From: Methanobacterium sp.
Lineage (GTDB): Archaea > Methanobacteriota > Methanobacteria > Methanobacteriales > Methanobacteriaceae
Assembly (NCBI GenBank): GCA_019084405.1
Contig: JAHRFX010000032.1
Location: 1 to 34,655 of the forward strand
Direction of reading: 5' to 3'
DNA length: 34,655 nt
Position 1 is the first letter of the stretch. Each line of letters opens with the position of its first letter. Shown in pieces: positions 24,689 through 32,775 of this stretch. The notes beneath the pieces are model-generated. The model made no database searches. It saw nothing but the letters and a program-made list of their open reading frames with translations, and was not told the DNA's origin. Both the position numbers and the translations under genes were made by a program.

Positions 24689-25453
24689 ATGTTTTTCAAT
24701 GTATCGGGACACGAAGTTAAAGTTGAAGTAGAGAAAAAGAAAATTTTTCTATCAAAACACTCCGAAAGGAAACTAAAAAAATTTAAAATTCACTTCCAGG
24801 TCTATAATCCTCTTAAGATACCAAAAACAGTCACTTCCATCGATGATGAAAAAAAATGGAATGTTATTGATTCCTATCGTTATTACACTGAAGGTAATCC
24901 GGTGGTTAGATATATTTTTGAAATTGAGGAAATAGAAAAATTAAATATCCATGTTCTACACCTGGATGATCTCCAGATAAAACCAGATTATTATCAAGAA
25001 GAAATTGATGAATCATCAGATATACTACTTATTAAAGCAGGATTAATTTTAGATGAAAAAGAATGGGAATATCTAAGTGATTTATATAAAAAAGGGCCCA
25101 TTACTATTAAAAGAGAGGGAATATCTCTTAAACCTAAAAAAATGATATTTAATAGATTAATATGGTCTAAGAGTAGTAAAAATGAAATCAGATGCGCATT
25201 ATCCCTGGTTGAGGATAAAGTTGACCATTATCGGCAGCCTCTGGGGTCCAAGGTAGAAATAGAAAATCTAAAAAAAATAGCATCCTCCAATCAAGGCAGT
25301 ATAGCGGCTCTTATTGATATATTAGCCGAAAAAAAGGTTTTAAGTGTGCAGGACCTGGAAAAAATCAAAAAAATGCAGCAAACATTACCTGATGACCTTC
25401 AGTATATTCAGGTAGAAGATTTAGATGATTTTCTAAAAAAATATAAGATATAA
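24689..25453 (+). CDS. Hypothetical protein, 254 residues
   Basis: I do not recognise this gene. It has a strong ribosome site (AAAGGAG, 7 nt before the ATG) and codon use like its neighbours, so it is real. The protein is soluble and lysine-rich. An N-terminal beta-like half (about 1-100) leads to a charged middle. A helical end contains SNQGSIAALIDILAEKKVLS followed by two more helices, which looks like a small helical protein-binding region. No catalytic motif or membrane segment is visible. The glycerophosphodiesterase starts 49 bp downstream on the same strand. Confidence 0.65.
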   Translation: MFFNVSGHEVKVEVEKKKIFLSKHSERKLKKFKIHFQVYNPLKIPKTVTSIDDEKKWNVIDSYRYYTEGNPVVRYIFEIEEIEKLNIHVLHLDDLQIKPDYYQEEIDESSDILLIKAGLILDEKEWEYLSDLYKKGPITIKREGISLKPKKMIFNRLIWSKSSKNEIRCALSLVEDKVDHYRQPLGSKVEIENLKKIASSNQGSIAALIDILAEKKVLSVQDLEKIKKMQQTLPDDLQYIQVEDLDDFLKKYKI

Positions 25454-25502
25454 GGAATTTTATTACATGTTTTTAGAATTCAAGAATTAATAGAGGCAAA
25501 TA

Positions 25503-26180
25503 ATGAAAATAATTGCCCATAGAGGGGCTTCTAATTTAAAACCAGAAAATACTCTTGAATCTATTAAAAAGGCCATGGAATTAAATGCGGACTGGATAGA
25601 AATAGATATTAGAATCACTAAAGATCAAAATCCAGTTATAATTCATGACCCCCAGGTGAATCGAACCACCAATGGGCAGGGCCTCGTAAAGGAGATGAAT
25701 ATATCTGAAATTAAAAAACTGGATGCTGGTGGTGGGGAGGCCCCACCTCACTTAGAAGAAGTTCTACAACTGGTTAATGGAAAATTACCTTTAATACTTG
25801 AATTAAAAGTTCCGGATTCATTTCCAATTATCTCCGAATATTTAAGGAATTATGATTTAGAAAAGATAATGATCGCCTCTTTTTATCATAAGCGGCTTTT
25901 AGAAATTAAAGAAATTGAATCTGAAATAAAAACAGGGGCTATTTTTTATGGAGGTCCAGTTAAATTACATGAAATTGCCTTGAATTGTAAATGTGAATAT
26001 ATTTTCCCACACAAAGATTTTTTAGATATTTTAATGGTGGATGAATGCCATGACCATCAGATAAAGTTATATCCCTGGGTGGTGGACCATTCTAACGAAC
26101 TAAAAGGATTAAAGGAAATGGGAGTAGATGGTATTGTAACCAATAGAATTGAGAAATGGGCTAAAAATGACATTAAATAA
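25503..26180 (+). CDS. Glycerophosphodiester phosphodiesterase
   Basis: It hydrolyses glycerophosphodiesters to glycerol phosphate and an alcohol. The 225 residues have the GDPD TIM-barrel signature: IAHRGA (H6, R7), PENT (E15), WIEIDI (E33, D35) and IHDP (H48). The C-terminal barrel contains YPWVVD and GVDGIVTNR. No signal peptide is present, so it acts in the cytosol, perhaps on products of archaeal lipid or wall turnover. AGAGGCAAATA lies before the ATG. Confidence 0.92.
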   Translation: MKIIAHRGASNLKPENTLESIKKAMELNADWIEIDIRITKDQNPVIIHDPQVNRTTNGQGLVKEMNISEIKKLDAGGGEAPPHLEEVLQLVNGKLPLILELKVPDSFPIISEYLRNYDLEKIMIASFYHKRLLEIKEIESEIKTGAIFYGGPVKLHEIALNCKCEYIFPHKDFLDILMVDECHDHQIKLYPWVVDHSNELKGLKEMGVDGIVTNRIEKWAKNDIK

Positions 26181-26230
26181 GATTTAATTTTTAATTTAGC
26201 TAATATATGATATTTTGGGAGGGTTTTGGT

Positions 26231-26638
26231 ATGGAAAATGAAGAAATAATAAGGTTATTGAATATTGATTTTGTGCATGAACTGGAAGCTACCATAATTT
26301 ATGCTTACAATGCATTTATTATCCAGGACTGTGATGCCAGCCGGGTTACCGAGGCCATATCAGTGGATGAAATGAGGCACATGTGGTGGCTTGCAGATTT
26401 AATTGTAAAAAGAGGAGGTAAGCCCACCATGGAACATAAAGAACTTAATTTTGATGTAGATGATTTGAAAACACAACTAGAAATCCAAATTCAGAAAGAA
26501 ACAGAGGGAATTGAGGAATATTCACGCCAGGTAGAAATAATAGATGATCCTGAAGTTGTGGGAGTTCTAAAACATATAATTGATGAGGAAAAAAGGCATA
26601 GAAAAGAATTTAGAGAGCGTTTGGATAAATTGGAATAA
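26231..26638 (+). CDS. Ferritin-like diiron protein
   Basis: This four-helix-bundle protein has 135 residues. Candidate iron ligands are E17/E19 in HELEA, E47 and H50 (DEMRH), E90 and E93 in the third helix, and E120 and H123 (EEKRH). This pattern of two ExxH motifs fits the bacterioferritin and rubrerythrin group. There is no rubredoxin domain. A start at 26207 would place GGGAGG inside the coding part; the ATG at 26231 lies 7 nt after it and is used here. Iron storage or peroxide reduction are both possible. It ends 4 bp from the stop of the convergent prenyltransferase. Confidence 0.8.
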   Translation: MENEEIIRLLNIDFVHELEATIIYAYNAFIIQDCDASRVTEAISVDEMRHMWWLADLIVKRGGKPTMEHKELNFDVDDLKTQLEIQIQKETEGIEEYSRQVEIIDDPEVVGVLKHIIDEEKRHRKEFRERLDKLE

Positions 26639-26642
26639 TTTT

Positions 26643-27551
26643 TTATAATACATTTGGATAAATTAAAAGTAATTTTTGAGCCAGTAAAATTAGAAATGGC
26701 CATAGAATAAATTCAAAATCAGCCAGGGTAGACGATATAAATATTAAGTTATCATCTTCTGCTTTTCTAGATTTTTTTAAATAATAAGCAGTATAAAAAT
26801 AAAATACGGTCATTATCAAAGCATAATCAGGAATTACACCCATATATATACCTAAAAATAAAGGAAAGAACGCTGAAAGATTTAAAATATTTAGAAAATT
26901 GATTGTTTTATCCTTTCCCCATAATACAGGCAAAGTTCTCAATCCCTGCTTTTTATCTGATTTTATATCCTTTAAATCAAAAAAAATAACATTTACCAAA
27001 CATTTTAAAAAAATGAAAATCATTATTAAAAAATAGCTTATTTCGATTTCATTCAAATTATAAAGTATAGGAAAAAAAGAGCCAGCAGCAGCCCATATGA
27101 AAGCTGTATAAAAATTCTTAAAAGCCGGTATTTTACTGGTTAAACTCTTTAAAAGATGGTTATAAGCTATTCCCAGCAATACTAAAGTTAATATAAACCC
27201 AATAAGGTATATGTTTGCATATAATATTAAAAGCAACCCTAATATAATAACATAGATTGAAAGTATAAAAGGATATAATCTGGCTTTATTGCTCAAATGG
27301 GCAGTTCTTTCTATATTTGTTTTAGAATCTTCTTCTAAATCCTGATAATAATCGTAACTATATATAATAAGAGGTATAAAATAAGATATAGCTAATAATT
27401 GAATATCAATATTTGAATTTGTAATTAGAGAGACTGTTAAAACAAAAGAAGGAGCAACTAATGCTGCTAAATATCCCCCATACACTATTTCGTTTTGTAT
27501 AGTTTTCAAATATTTTGAAACATGATTTTGTGCACTTTTTGCAAGTATCAT
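26643..27551 (-). CDS. UbiA-family prenyltransferase
   Basis: This integral membrane prenyl transferase has 302 residues and about 8-9 membrane segments. The first acidic motif is SYDYYQDLEED (D67, D71, D75), where the family normally begins with asparagine. The second is FDLKDIKSDKKQGLRTLPV (D192, D195, D199). In archaea this family includes the digeranylgeranylglyceryl phosphate synthase of lipid synthesis and several enzymes that prenylate aromatic substrates. The missing asparagine and context do not decide which. GGTG precedes the ATG. The unit is preceded by a (TTA)6 tract. Confidence 0.85.
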   Translation of the reverse strand: MILAKSAQNHVSKYLKTIQNEIVYGGYLAALVAPSFVLTVSLITNSNIDIQLLAISYFIPLIIYSYDYYQDLEEDSKTNIERTAHLSNKARLYPFILSIYVIILGLLLILYANIYLIGFILTLVLLGIAYNHLLKSLTSKIPAFKNFYTAFIWAAAGSFFPILYNLNEIEISYFLIMIFIFLKCLVNVIFFDLKDIKSDKKQGLRTLPVLWGKDKTINFLNILNLSAFFPLFLGIYMGVIPDYALIMTVFYFYTAYYLKKSRKAEDDNLIFISSTLADFEFILWPFLILLAQKLLLIYPNVL

Positions 27552-27568
27552 AATAACACCATTAATAC

Positions 27569-27586
27569 TTATTATTATTATTATTA
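27569..27586 (+). repeat. (TTA)6 trinucleotide tract
   Basis: Six perfect TTA units lie in the 178-bp gap between the prenyltransferase start and the sensor kinase start, about 20 nt upstream of the prenyltransferase ATG, next to its GGTG ribosome site. Length variation here could alter that leader. No other notable structure is seen in this gap. Confidence 0.7.
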
Positions 27587-27729
27587 TAGTTATTAATATA
27601 TTTTAATATTATAGGAATAATGATTTTTAAGAAAATTAATTAATAATAAGATACTTACTTATAAAACGGTAAATTCAAATGATTATATATAAATAGTTTA
27701 TCTGAAATACTACTTTCTGGAGAGCAATA

Positions 27730-29430
27730 ATGAGTCCTTATGCTTTAATTTCGTTTTTAGCATTCATCTTATGCTTTTTCTTAGGTAATTTTATATATCA
27801 TAAAAATAGTCAAAATCAATTAAATCGCTGGGTAGCGGTGCTATGTATTTTAGTAGGATTTTTAGCTTTTATTGAATTTGAGTATAGGCAAGCTCTTACC
27901 TTAGAAAAAGCATATTTTTGGTTGAATTTAAGCACTTTATGGCCATTTGTGCCATCTCTTCTTTTACATATATCACTTATTTTCACCAAGAAGAAAATAT
28001 TAAAAAATAAAATTATATACTTAATTATTTACTTGCCAGCCATTATAATATTTTTGCTAGGATTTAACACAGATTTACTTATTGGTGGTGCCTCACAACA
28101 ATACTGGGGTTGGACCTATGAATTCCCTCAAAATCCATTTTTATTTAATTTAATGAGTATATGGACTATTTTTGCAGGATTTACTGCCGGAACTCTGTGT
28201 TTTATTTACTACTTAAAATCACATCATATGAAAAGATTACAGGCCAAGTATATATTCACCGGCCTTTATTTGCCTTTAATAGTAAGTTTAATCAGTGACC
28301 TGGTTTTACCTGCCACCTCCCTGCGAGTACCAGAAATTACCATGGCCATGTCCACGGTGGGTATTACTTTTATAAGTTATGGGATCTGGAAGTATAGATT
28401 CCCGGCCCTTACCTCCGCCATAGTAGCAGATAAAATAGTTTCCACCATGTCCAATTTTTTATTGATTCTGGATCAAAATAGGAATATTTTAACGCTTAAC
28501 CAGGCTGCATCAGATATTTTAGAGTATGAAGAACAAGAACTGGTGGGAAAAGCAGGAGATATAATCTTTGCTGAAAAAAATAGCATTAATTCTTTACTAA
28601 AATCAATCGGGGACCGTGAGTTATCCCCACTAACTTCTCTGATTAATAAGGAAAGTCAGCTTAAAACAAAAAAAGGTGAAATTATACCAGTTATACTATC
28701 ATTATCTCCTATAGTTGACGAAAATTCGGGTTTAATGGGGATAGTTTGTATTGGTAGTGATATTAAAGACTTAAAAAAAGCTGAAGATAAAATAAGGGCC
28801 TCGCTGGAAGAGAAAGAAGTGCTTCTCCAGGAAGTTCATCACCGGGTTAAAAATAATCTGCAGATAATTTCCAGTTTACTTAATTTACAAAGTAGATACA
28901 TTCAAAATGATGGGGACCTGGAATTATTCAGGGATAGCCAGAGTAGAGTTAAATCTATGGCAATTATACATGAGAAACTATATAAATCCAAGGATTTTGC
29001 CCATGTAGACTTTAAAGAGTATATATCCAGTCTGATGACTTACCTGTTCCATTATTACTCCATAGATCAGGATGTAATTAAATTAGAAGTTGAAGTGGAT
29101 AATTTAATGCTGGGTATGGATACGGCCATCCCCTGTGGTTTAATAATCAATGAACTGGTAAGTAACTCCTTGAAATATGCCTTTCCACCAGGCAGGGAAG
29201 GTAAAGTAAGTATAAAACTCCAATCTAAAAATAATCAGTTTCTTCTGGAGGTGGCTGATGATGGAGTGGGCTTACCTGAAAATCTTGATTTTAAAAAAAC
29301 AGAAAGTTTAGGATTGAGGTTAGTGTTAAGCCTCACCAACCAAATAAATGGAAATATAAAGCTTATTGGTGATTCCGGCACCAGATATAAGATTAATTTT
29401 TTTGAAATAGAATATAAAGATAGATTTTGA
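27730..29430 (+). CDS. Sensor histidine kinase, seven-TM N-terminus, PAS, HisKA_2
   Basis: The 566 residues begin with seven hydrophobic segments (about 5-220), the 7TM region of archaeal and bacterial sensor kinases. A PAS domain follows (about 235-350; LILDQNRNILTLNQAASDIL). The HisKA_2 dimer region has EVHHRVKNNLQ with H370 or H371 as phosphoacceptor. The ATPase domain has the N box (LIINELVSNSLKYAFP) and DDGVGLP. Fit to the HisKA_2 group is clear. The signal is unknown. No response regulator lies in this window, so it is an orphan kinase. GGAGAG lies before the ATG. Confidence 0.92.
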   Translation: MSPYALISFLAFILCFFLGNFIYHKNSQNQLNRWVAVLCILVGFLAFIEFEYRQALTLEKAYFWLNLSTLWPFVPSLLLHISLIFTKKKILKNKIIYLIIYLPAIIIFLLGFNTDLLIGGASQQYWGWTYEFPQNPFLFNLMSIWTIFAGFTAGTLCFIYYLKSHHMKRLQAKYIFTGLYLPLIVSLISDLVLPATSLRVPEITMAMSTVGITFISYGIWKYRFPALTSAIVADKIVSTMSNFLLILDQNRNILTLNQAASDILEYEEQELVGKAGDIIFAEKNSINSLLKSIGDRELSPLTSLINKESQLKTKKGEIIPVILSLSPIVDENSGLMGIVCIGSDIKDLKKAEDKIRASLEEKEVLLQEVHHRVKNNLQIISSLLNLQSRYIQNDGDLELFRDSQSRVKSMAIIHEKLYKSKDFAHVDFKEYISSLMTYLFHYYSIDQDVIKLEVEVDNLMLGMDTAIPCGLIINELVSNSLKYAFPPGREGKVSIKLQSKNNQFLLEVADDGVGLPENLDFKKTESLGLRLVLSLTNQINGNIKLIGDSGTRYKINFFEIEYKDRF

Positions 29431-29439
29431 TTAGAATAT

Positions 29440-29907
29440 TTATATTAAATTTTTTTTAAGTTCCCTTAATATCATTTCCCGAATTTTAATGCGGATATCT
29501 GATGATATATTTTTTGGTGGTCGAGGCCGCATATATCCAAAAAAGGGATCCTGGAAAATCACGCCCCCCAGTTCTACTTCATGGTTATATCGTGGAATGA
29601 AATGCCAGTGCATGTGCGGTTCCAGGGTATCTTCCAGATAAAAAGAGTTCATTAAAGTTCCCCAGTTAAACATGGTGGCATTAAATGAATTTTTTAACGC
29701 ACTCTCCAGCTTATTTACCAGTTCTACAAAATCTGACCATTCTGCAGGATGCACATCACTTAAAAATTTTTCTTTTCTTTTAAGAGCAACAACACAGGTT
29801 CCTAAGTTGCTTTGATTAGGTGCTAAAAAAACAATCCAGAAGGGGCTTTCCCATAGCAAATCGCCGAAGTTATAATCTTCCAGCTTAGAACAATAATCAC
29901 ATTCCAT
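29440..29907 (-). CDS. HIT-family nucleotide hydrolase or transferase
   Basis: The 155-residue protein has the histidine-triad motif EPHMHWHFIPRY (H98, H100, H102), preceded by the family beta sheet (WIVFLAPNQSNLGTCVVALKR). An N-terminal CDYC (C3, C6) resembles the zinc site of some HIT proteins. Such proteins hydrolyse AMP-linked or dinucleoside polyphosphate substrates. The specific substrate is unknown. Its stop lies 9 bp from that of the sensor kinase on the opposite strand. Confidence 0.9.
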   Translation of the reverse strand: MECDYCSKLEDYNFGDLLWESPFWIVFLAPNQSNLGTCVVALKRKEKFLSDVHPAEWSDFVELVNKLESALKNSFNATMFNWGTLMNSFYLEDTLEPHMHWHFIPRYNHEVELGGVIFQDPFFGYMRPRPPKNISSDIRIKIREMILRELKKNLI

Positions 29908-30001
29908 GGTATTAGATTATATTACTGAGCATAAAAATTTAGTTATAAGACTATTATCATAAATAGTAACAATTATTTTAAGGGGAGTCAGGAGGTAATC
30001 C

Positions 30002-30790
30002 ATGCCAGAATTACCTAGTGTAGAACTATTCAAAAGGTTTTTTGAAGATAATGGCCTTTATCAAACCATATTAGATGTGGAGGTATCCAGTCCAGAAATA
30101 CTATTTAATATTAAAAAAGATGTTTTCCAGGATGTTTTAATGGGAGAAAGCTTTAGTTCAAGTTATCGATATGGTAAATATTTATTTTCCTCATTTAAAG
30201 GAAACAGGGACCTGGTAATGCATTTTGGAATGACTGGTTTTCTAAGATATTACTCTAAAGGGGATAATCCAGATAAACACGACCGTGTCGCTTTTATTTT
30301 TGATAATGGAAAAATTCTGTCTTTTAATGATCCTCGAAAATTTGGTAAGGTGGGGATAACTTCCCAGCGTGATTATTTTATAAGAGAAAAAAAATTAGGC
30401 CCTGACGCCCTGCATCTGGATTATCCATTATTTAAAAAGTTATTCCAAAATAGAAAAGGGGCTATTAAACCATTGCTCATGAATCAAAGTTTTATTGCAG
30501 GAATTGGTAATTTATATGCCGATGAAATACTTTATCAAAGCAAATTGCATCCTCTGGAAAAAGCAAACCATCTAAAGGAAAATAATCTAGAAAATCTGCA
30601 TGAAAATATGGTTAAGGTATTAAAAAAAGCCATAGATTGTAAGGATAGTCTCCATAATTTTCCTCCGGAATATCTATTGTCTCACCGCTACCCTGCAGGG
30701 GAATGTCCTGATGGAGAAAAAGTGGAAATCATTAAAGTAGGAGGGAGAACAACGTATTATTGTCCCCGCCGCCAGAAACTTTTTAAATAA
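30002..30790 (+). CDS. Fpg/Nei-family DNA glycosylase with degenerate zinc finger
   Basis: This base-excision glycosylase/AP lyase removes oxidised bases from DNA. The 262 residues keep Pro2 and Glu3 (MPELP), the conserved lysine in YGKYL (K59) and the helix-two-turn-helix (FIAGIGNLYADEILY, about 164-178). The C-terminal finger normally has four cysteines (CxxC ... CPxC). Here only C235 and C254 remain, as CPDGEK and CPRRQ, while VGGRTTYYCP with its arginine is intact. It may use a zincless finger, as known for some family members such as NEIL1. GGGAGTCAGGAGG precedes the ATG. Confidence 0.85.
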   Translation: MPELPSVELFKRFFEDNGLYQTILDVEVSSPEILFNIKKDVFQDVLMGESFSSSYRYGKYLFSSFKGNRDLVMHFGMTGFLRYYSKGDNPDKHDRVAFIFDNGKILSFNDPRKFGKVGITSQRDYFIREKKLGPDALHLDYPLFKKLFQNRKGAIKPLLMNQSFIAGIGNLYADEILYQSKLHPLEKANHLKENNLENLHENMVKVLKKAIDCKDSLHNFPPEYLLSHRYPAGECPDGEKVEIIKVGGRTTYYCPRRQKLFK

Positions 30791-30804
30791 TTATTTGTGA
30801 TTAA

Positions 30805-32187
30805 ATGAATTATATAATTGATAAAAAGAGTTCTCTGTATATTTTGATTGTGGTTATTCTAGGGGCGTTTCTAATTCCCTATACCGGTTCTTCTTTAAAT
30901 GTTTCTCTACCCAGTATTGGTAAAGATTTTGCTCTGGATCTGGTTGTTCTAAACTGGATACCAACCGTATTCATACTGGCCAATGCCGCATTTATACTTC
31001 CTTTTGGTAGACTAGGAGATATATTTGGTCGGAAAAAAATATTCACTATAGGGGTTTCTATTTTCACCTTATCCTCATTTTTAGCAGCCGCCGCCCCCTC
31101 AGCATTTTTCCTGATAGTGTTTAGTTTCATGCAGGGACTGGGTTGTTCCATGATTTTTGCCACCGGAGTGGCTATACTCAGCTCGGTGTTTCCCTTGGGG
31201 TCCCGGGGAGAATTTTTTGGAATATATGTTACTTCTGTTTTTATGGGGCTCTTTTCAGGTCCAATTCTAGGGGGTTTTTTAACCCAAAATTTTGGTTGGA
31301 GAAGTATATTTCTCTTTAACATCCCCCTGGGATTAATTATAATATTTTTGATATATGCCCGGATTAAAACCGATTGGATAGGGTCACAGGGGGAAAATTT
31401 CGATATTAAAGGGACTGTAATTTATATTCCATCTGTAATTTTTATATTATATGGATTTACCACGGTATTTACTGTATTAGGAAAAATTTTAATTATTTCC
31501 GGGGTTTTAGGACTTTTAATATTCTTAAAATTAGAATCATCTGAAGAATATCCCATTATCCATCCACAAATTTTTAAAAAAACGGTCCCTCTTTTATCCA
31601 GCAGTGCAAGCCTTCTATTAAATACCTCCACTTCGGCAGTTTGGGTTCTAATAAGTCTTTACTTGCAGTTAATCCAGTCCATTTCTCCTATTGCTGCAGG
31701 TGTAATACTGGCCATACAACCACTGCTGGTGGCTATTATCTCACCATTTGCCGGCAGGTTATCAGATAGAATTGGTGGGGCGCCTTTATCATCAATAGGG
31801 ATAATTTTAACTGTTCTGGGCCTTTATATGGCCACTTTTCTGGAAGTAGACACCCCTATAGTTCTTATTATGATGCTGGGTGTGATCCTGGGGGTATCCA
31901 ATGCACTTTTTGCTTCCCCCAACACCAACACCTTTATGGGGTCGGTGGATCGCCGGTATTTCGGTTCTGCCTCGGCCACTTACTCCACCCTAATATTCTC
32001 CGGACAGTTATTGAGCATGGCCATTGTCCTTTTAGTCTTTTCCAGTTTGTTAGGCGGTTTGGTAATTGATTCTTCTGAGTATGCTCAATTTATGTTATCT
32101 TTAAAAATTACATTTAGCATTTTTACATTTGTATGCATCCTGGGGACCATATTGATATTTTTAATATTAATAAAATCAAAAAATTAA
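30805..32187 (+). CDS. MFS multidrug exporter, DHA2 (14-TM) type
   Basis: This proton-driven drug/H+ antiporter of the EmrB/QacA group has 460 residues and about 13-14 membrane segments. It has the loop 2-3 motif GRLGDIFGRKKIF and the motif C-like GLFSGPILGGFL, followed by FGWRSIFLFNIPLG. The second half contains AGRLSDRIGGAPL. The substrate is unknown. It starts 14 bp after the glycosylase stop with TGTGATTAA as a weak ribosome site. Its last 4 bp overlap the stop of the convergent hypothetical. Confidence 0.88.
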   Translation: MNYIIDKKSSLYILIVVILGAFLIPYTGSSLNVSLPSIGKDFALDLVVLNWIPTVFILANAAFILPFGRLGDIFGRKKIFTIGVSIFTLSSFLAAAAPSAFFLIVFSFMQGLGCSMIFATGVAILSSVFPLGSRGEFFGIYVTSVFMGLFSGPILGGFLTQNFGWRSIFLFNIPLGLIIIFLIYARIKTDWIGSQGENFDIKGTVIYIPSVIFILYGFTTVFTVLGKILIISGVLGLLIFLKLESSEEYPIIHPQIFKKTVPLLSSSASLLLNTSTSAVWVLISLYLQLIQSISPIAAGVILAIQPLLVAIISPFAGRLSDRIGGAPLSSIGIILTVLGLYMATFLEVDTPIVLIMMLGVILGVSNALFASPNTNTFMGSVDRRYFGSASATYSTLIFSGQLLSMAIVLLVFSSLLGGLVIDSSEYAQFMLSLKITFSIFTFVCILGTILIFLILIKSKN

Positions 32188-32441
32188 GGATTTAATAAAG
32201 CATTTAATTCTAATTTAATGCTTTTTACCACAGCTTCTGGAGTTTCATCTTCCCATGGTTCCAATTTTTCAAAATAACGCTTAATATATACTTTATTATT
32301 TTGAATTATTATTTCATAATCTTCCAGGTATCGGGAATATTTATCCTGGAGGAGGTTGAGTTCCTCTAAATTTAAATCAATATAAAAAGTAACCAACCAT
32401 CCTTTTGAAATTTTTTGGAGGTCTTCCTGGATTATCTTCAA
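32184..32441 (-). CDS. Small hypothetical protein, 85 residues
   Basis: I do not recognise this. The TTG start has GAGGG 6 nt before it. The protein is rich in leucine, lysine and glutamate. It has strands (WLVTFYIDL, YEIIIQNNKVYIKRYF) and a helix at the end, giving an alpha-beta sandwich-like pattern. It follows the 93-residue gene by 21 bp in the same direction and overlaps the MFS stop by 4 bp. The pair likely shares one transcript with the hydrolase upstream. Confidence 0.5.
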   Translation of the reverse strand: MKIIQEDLQKISKGWLVTFYIDLNLEELNLLQDKYSRYLEDYEIIIQNNKVYIKRYFEKLEPWEDETPEAVVKSIKLELNALLNP

Positions 32442-32462
32442 AATAATCCCTCTACAAGCATG

Positions 32463-32744
32463 TTATTCCTCCTGCAAAAAGCTGGACAAAAATACATTCA
32501 TTTCGATTTCTTCCCGGGAGATAAAATCTTCCATCCTTATTTGTGCTTCATCCGATCCCAGGGGGAAATATTCCTGAGGATGATAGATGGTTATTATTAA
32601 GTCCTCTGAATCTTTTTCCATCTCTTCTTCCAGTTCTATAAATAATTTTTCTAATGAAGATTTATCTAATTCAGATACCCTGTATCGAACATAATTAAGT
32701 TTTTTTCCCTCTTTAAATCCAAAATCAATTACTTTTACCTTCAA
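32463..32744 (-). CDS. Small hypothetical protein, 93 residues
   Basis: I do not recognise this. It begins with TTG after GGGGATGAT. MKVKVIDFGFKEGKK is a strand region, followed by a Glu-rich helix (SSLEKLFIELEEEMEK), the strand LIITIYH and acidic segments. The protein is strongly acidic overall. It sits 31 bp after the MetX-like hydrolase and 21 bp before the 85-residue gene. An antitoxin/toxin pair is possible from size and spacing, but no family motif supports it. Confidence 0.5.
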   Translation of the reverse strand: MKVKVIDFGFKEGKKLNYVRYRVSELDKSSLEKLFIELEEEMEKDSEDLIITIYHPQEYFPLGSDEAQIRMEDFISREEIEMNVFLSSFLQEE

Positions 32745-32775
32745 TCAAATCATCCCCTAATATTTGCCAGTTAAT

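Noticed and set aside
30879..31322. Minus-strand open frame within the MFS exporter
   Set aside because: The exporter has standard family motifs on the plus strand; this is an antisense shadow.
32184..32744. Firm toxin-antitoxin call for the two small genes
   Set aside because: Size and spacing alone; no RelE, VapC, HEPN, MNT or other motif.
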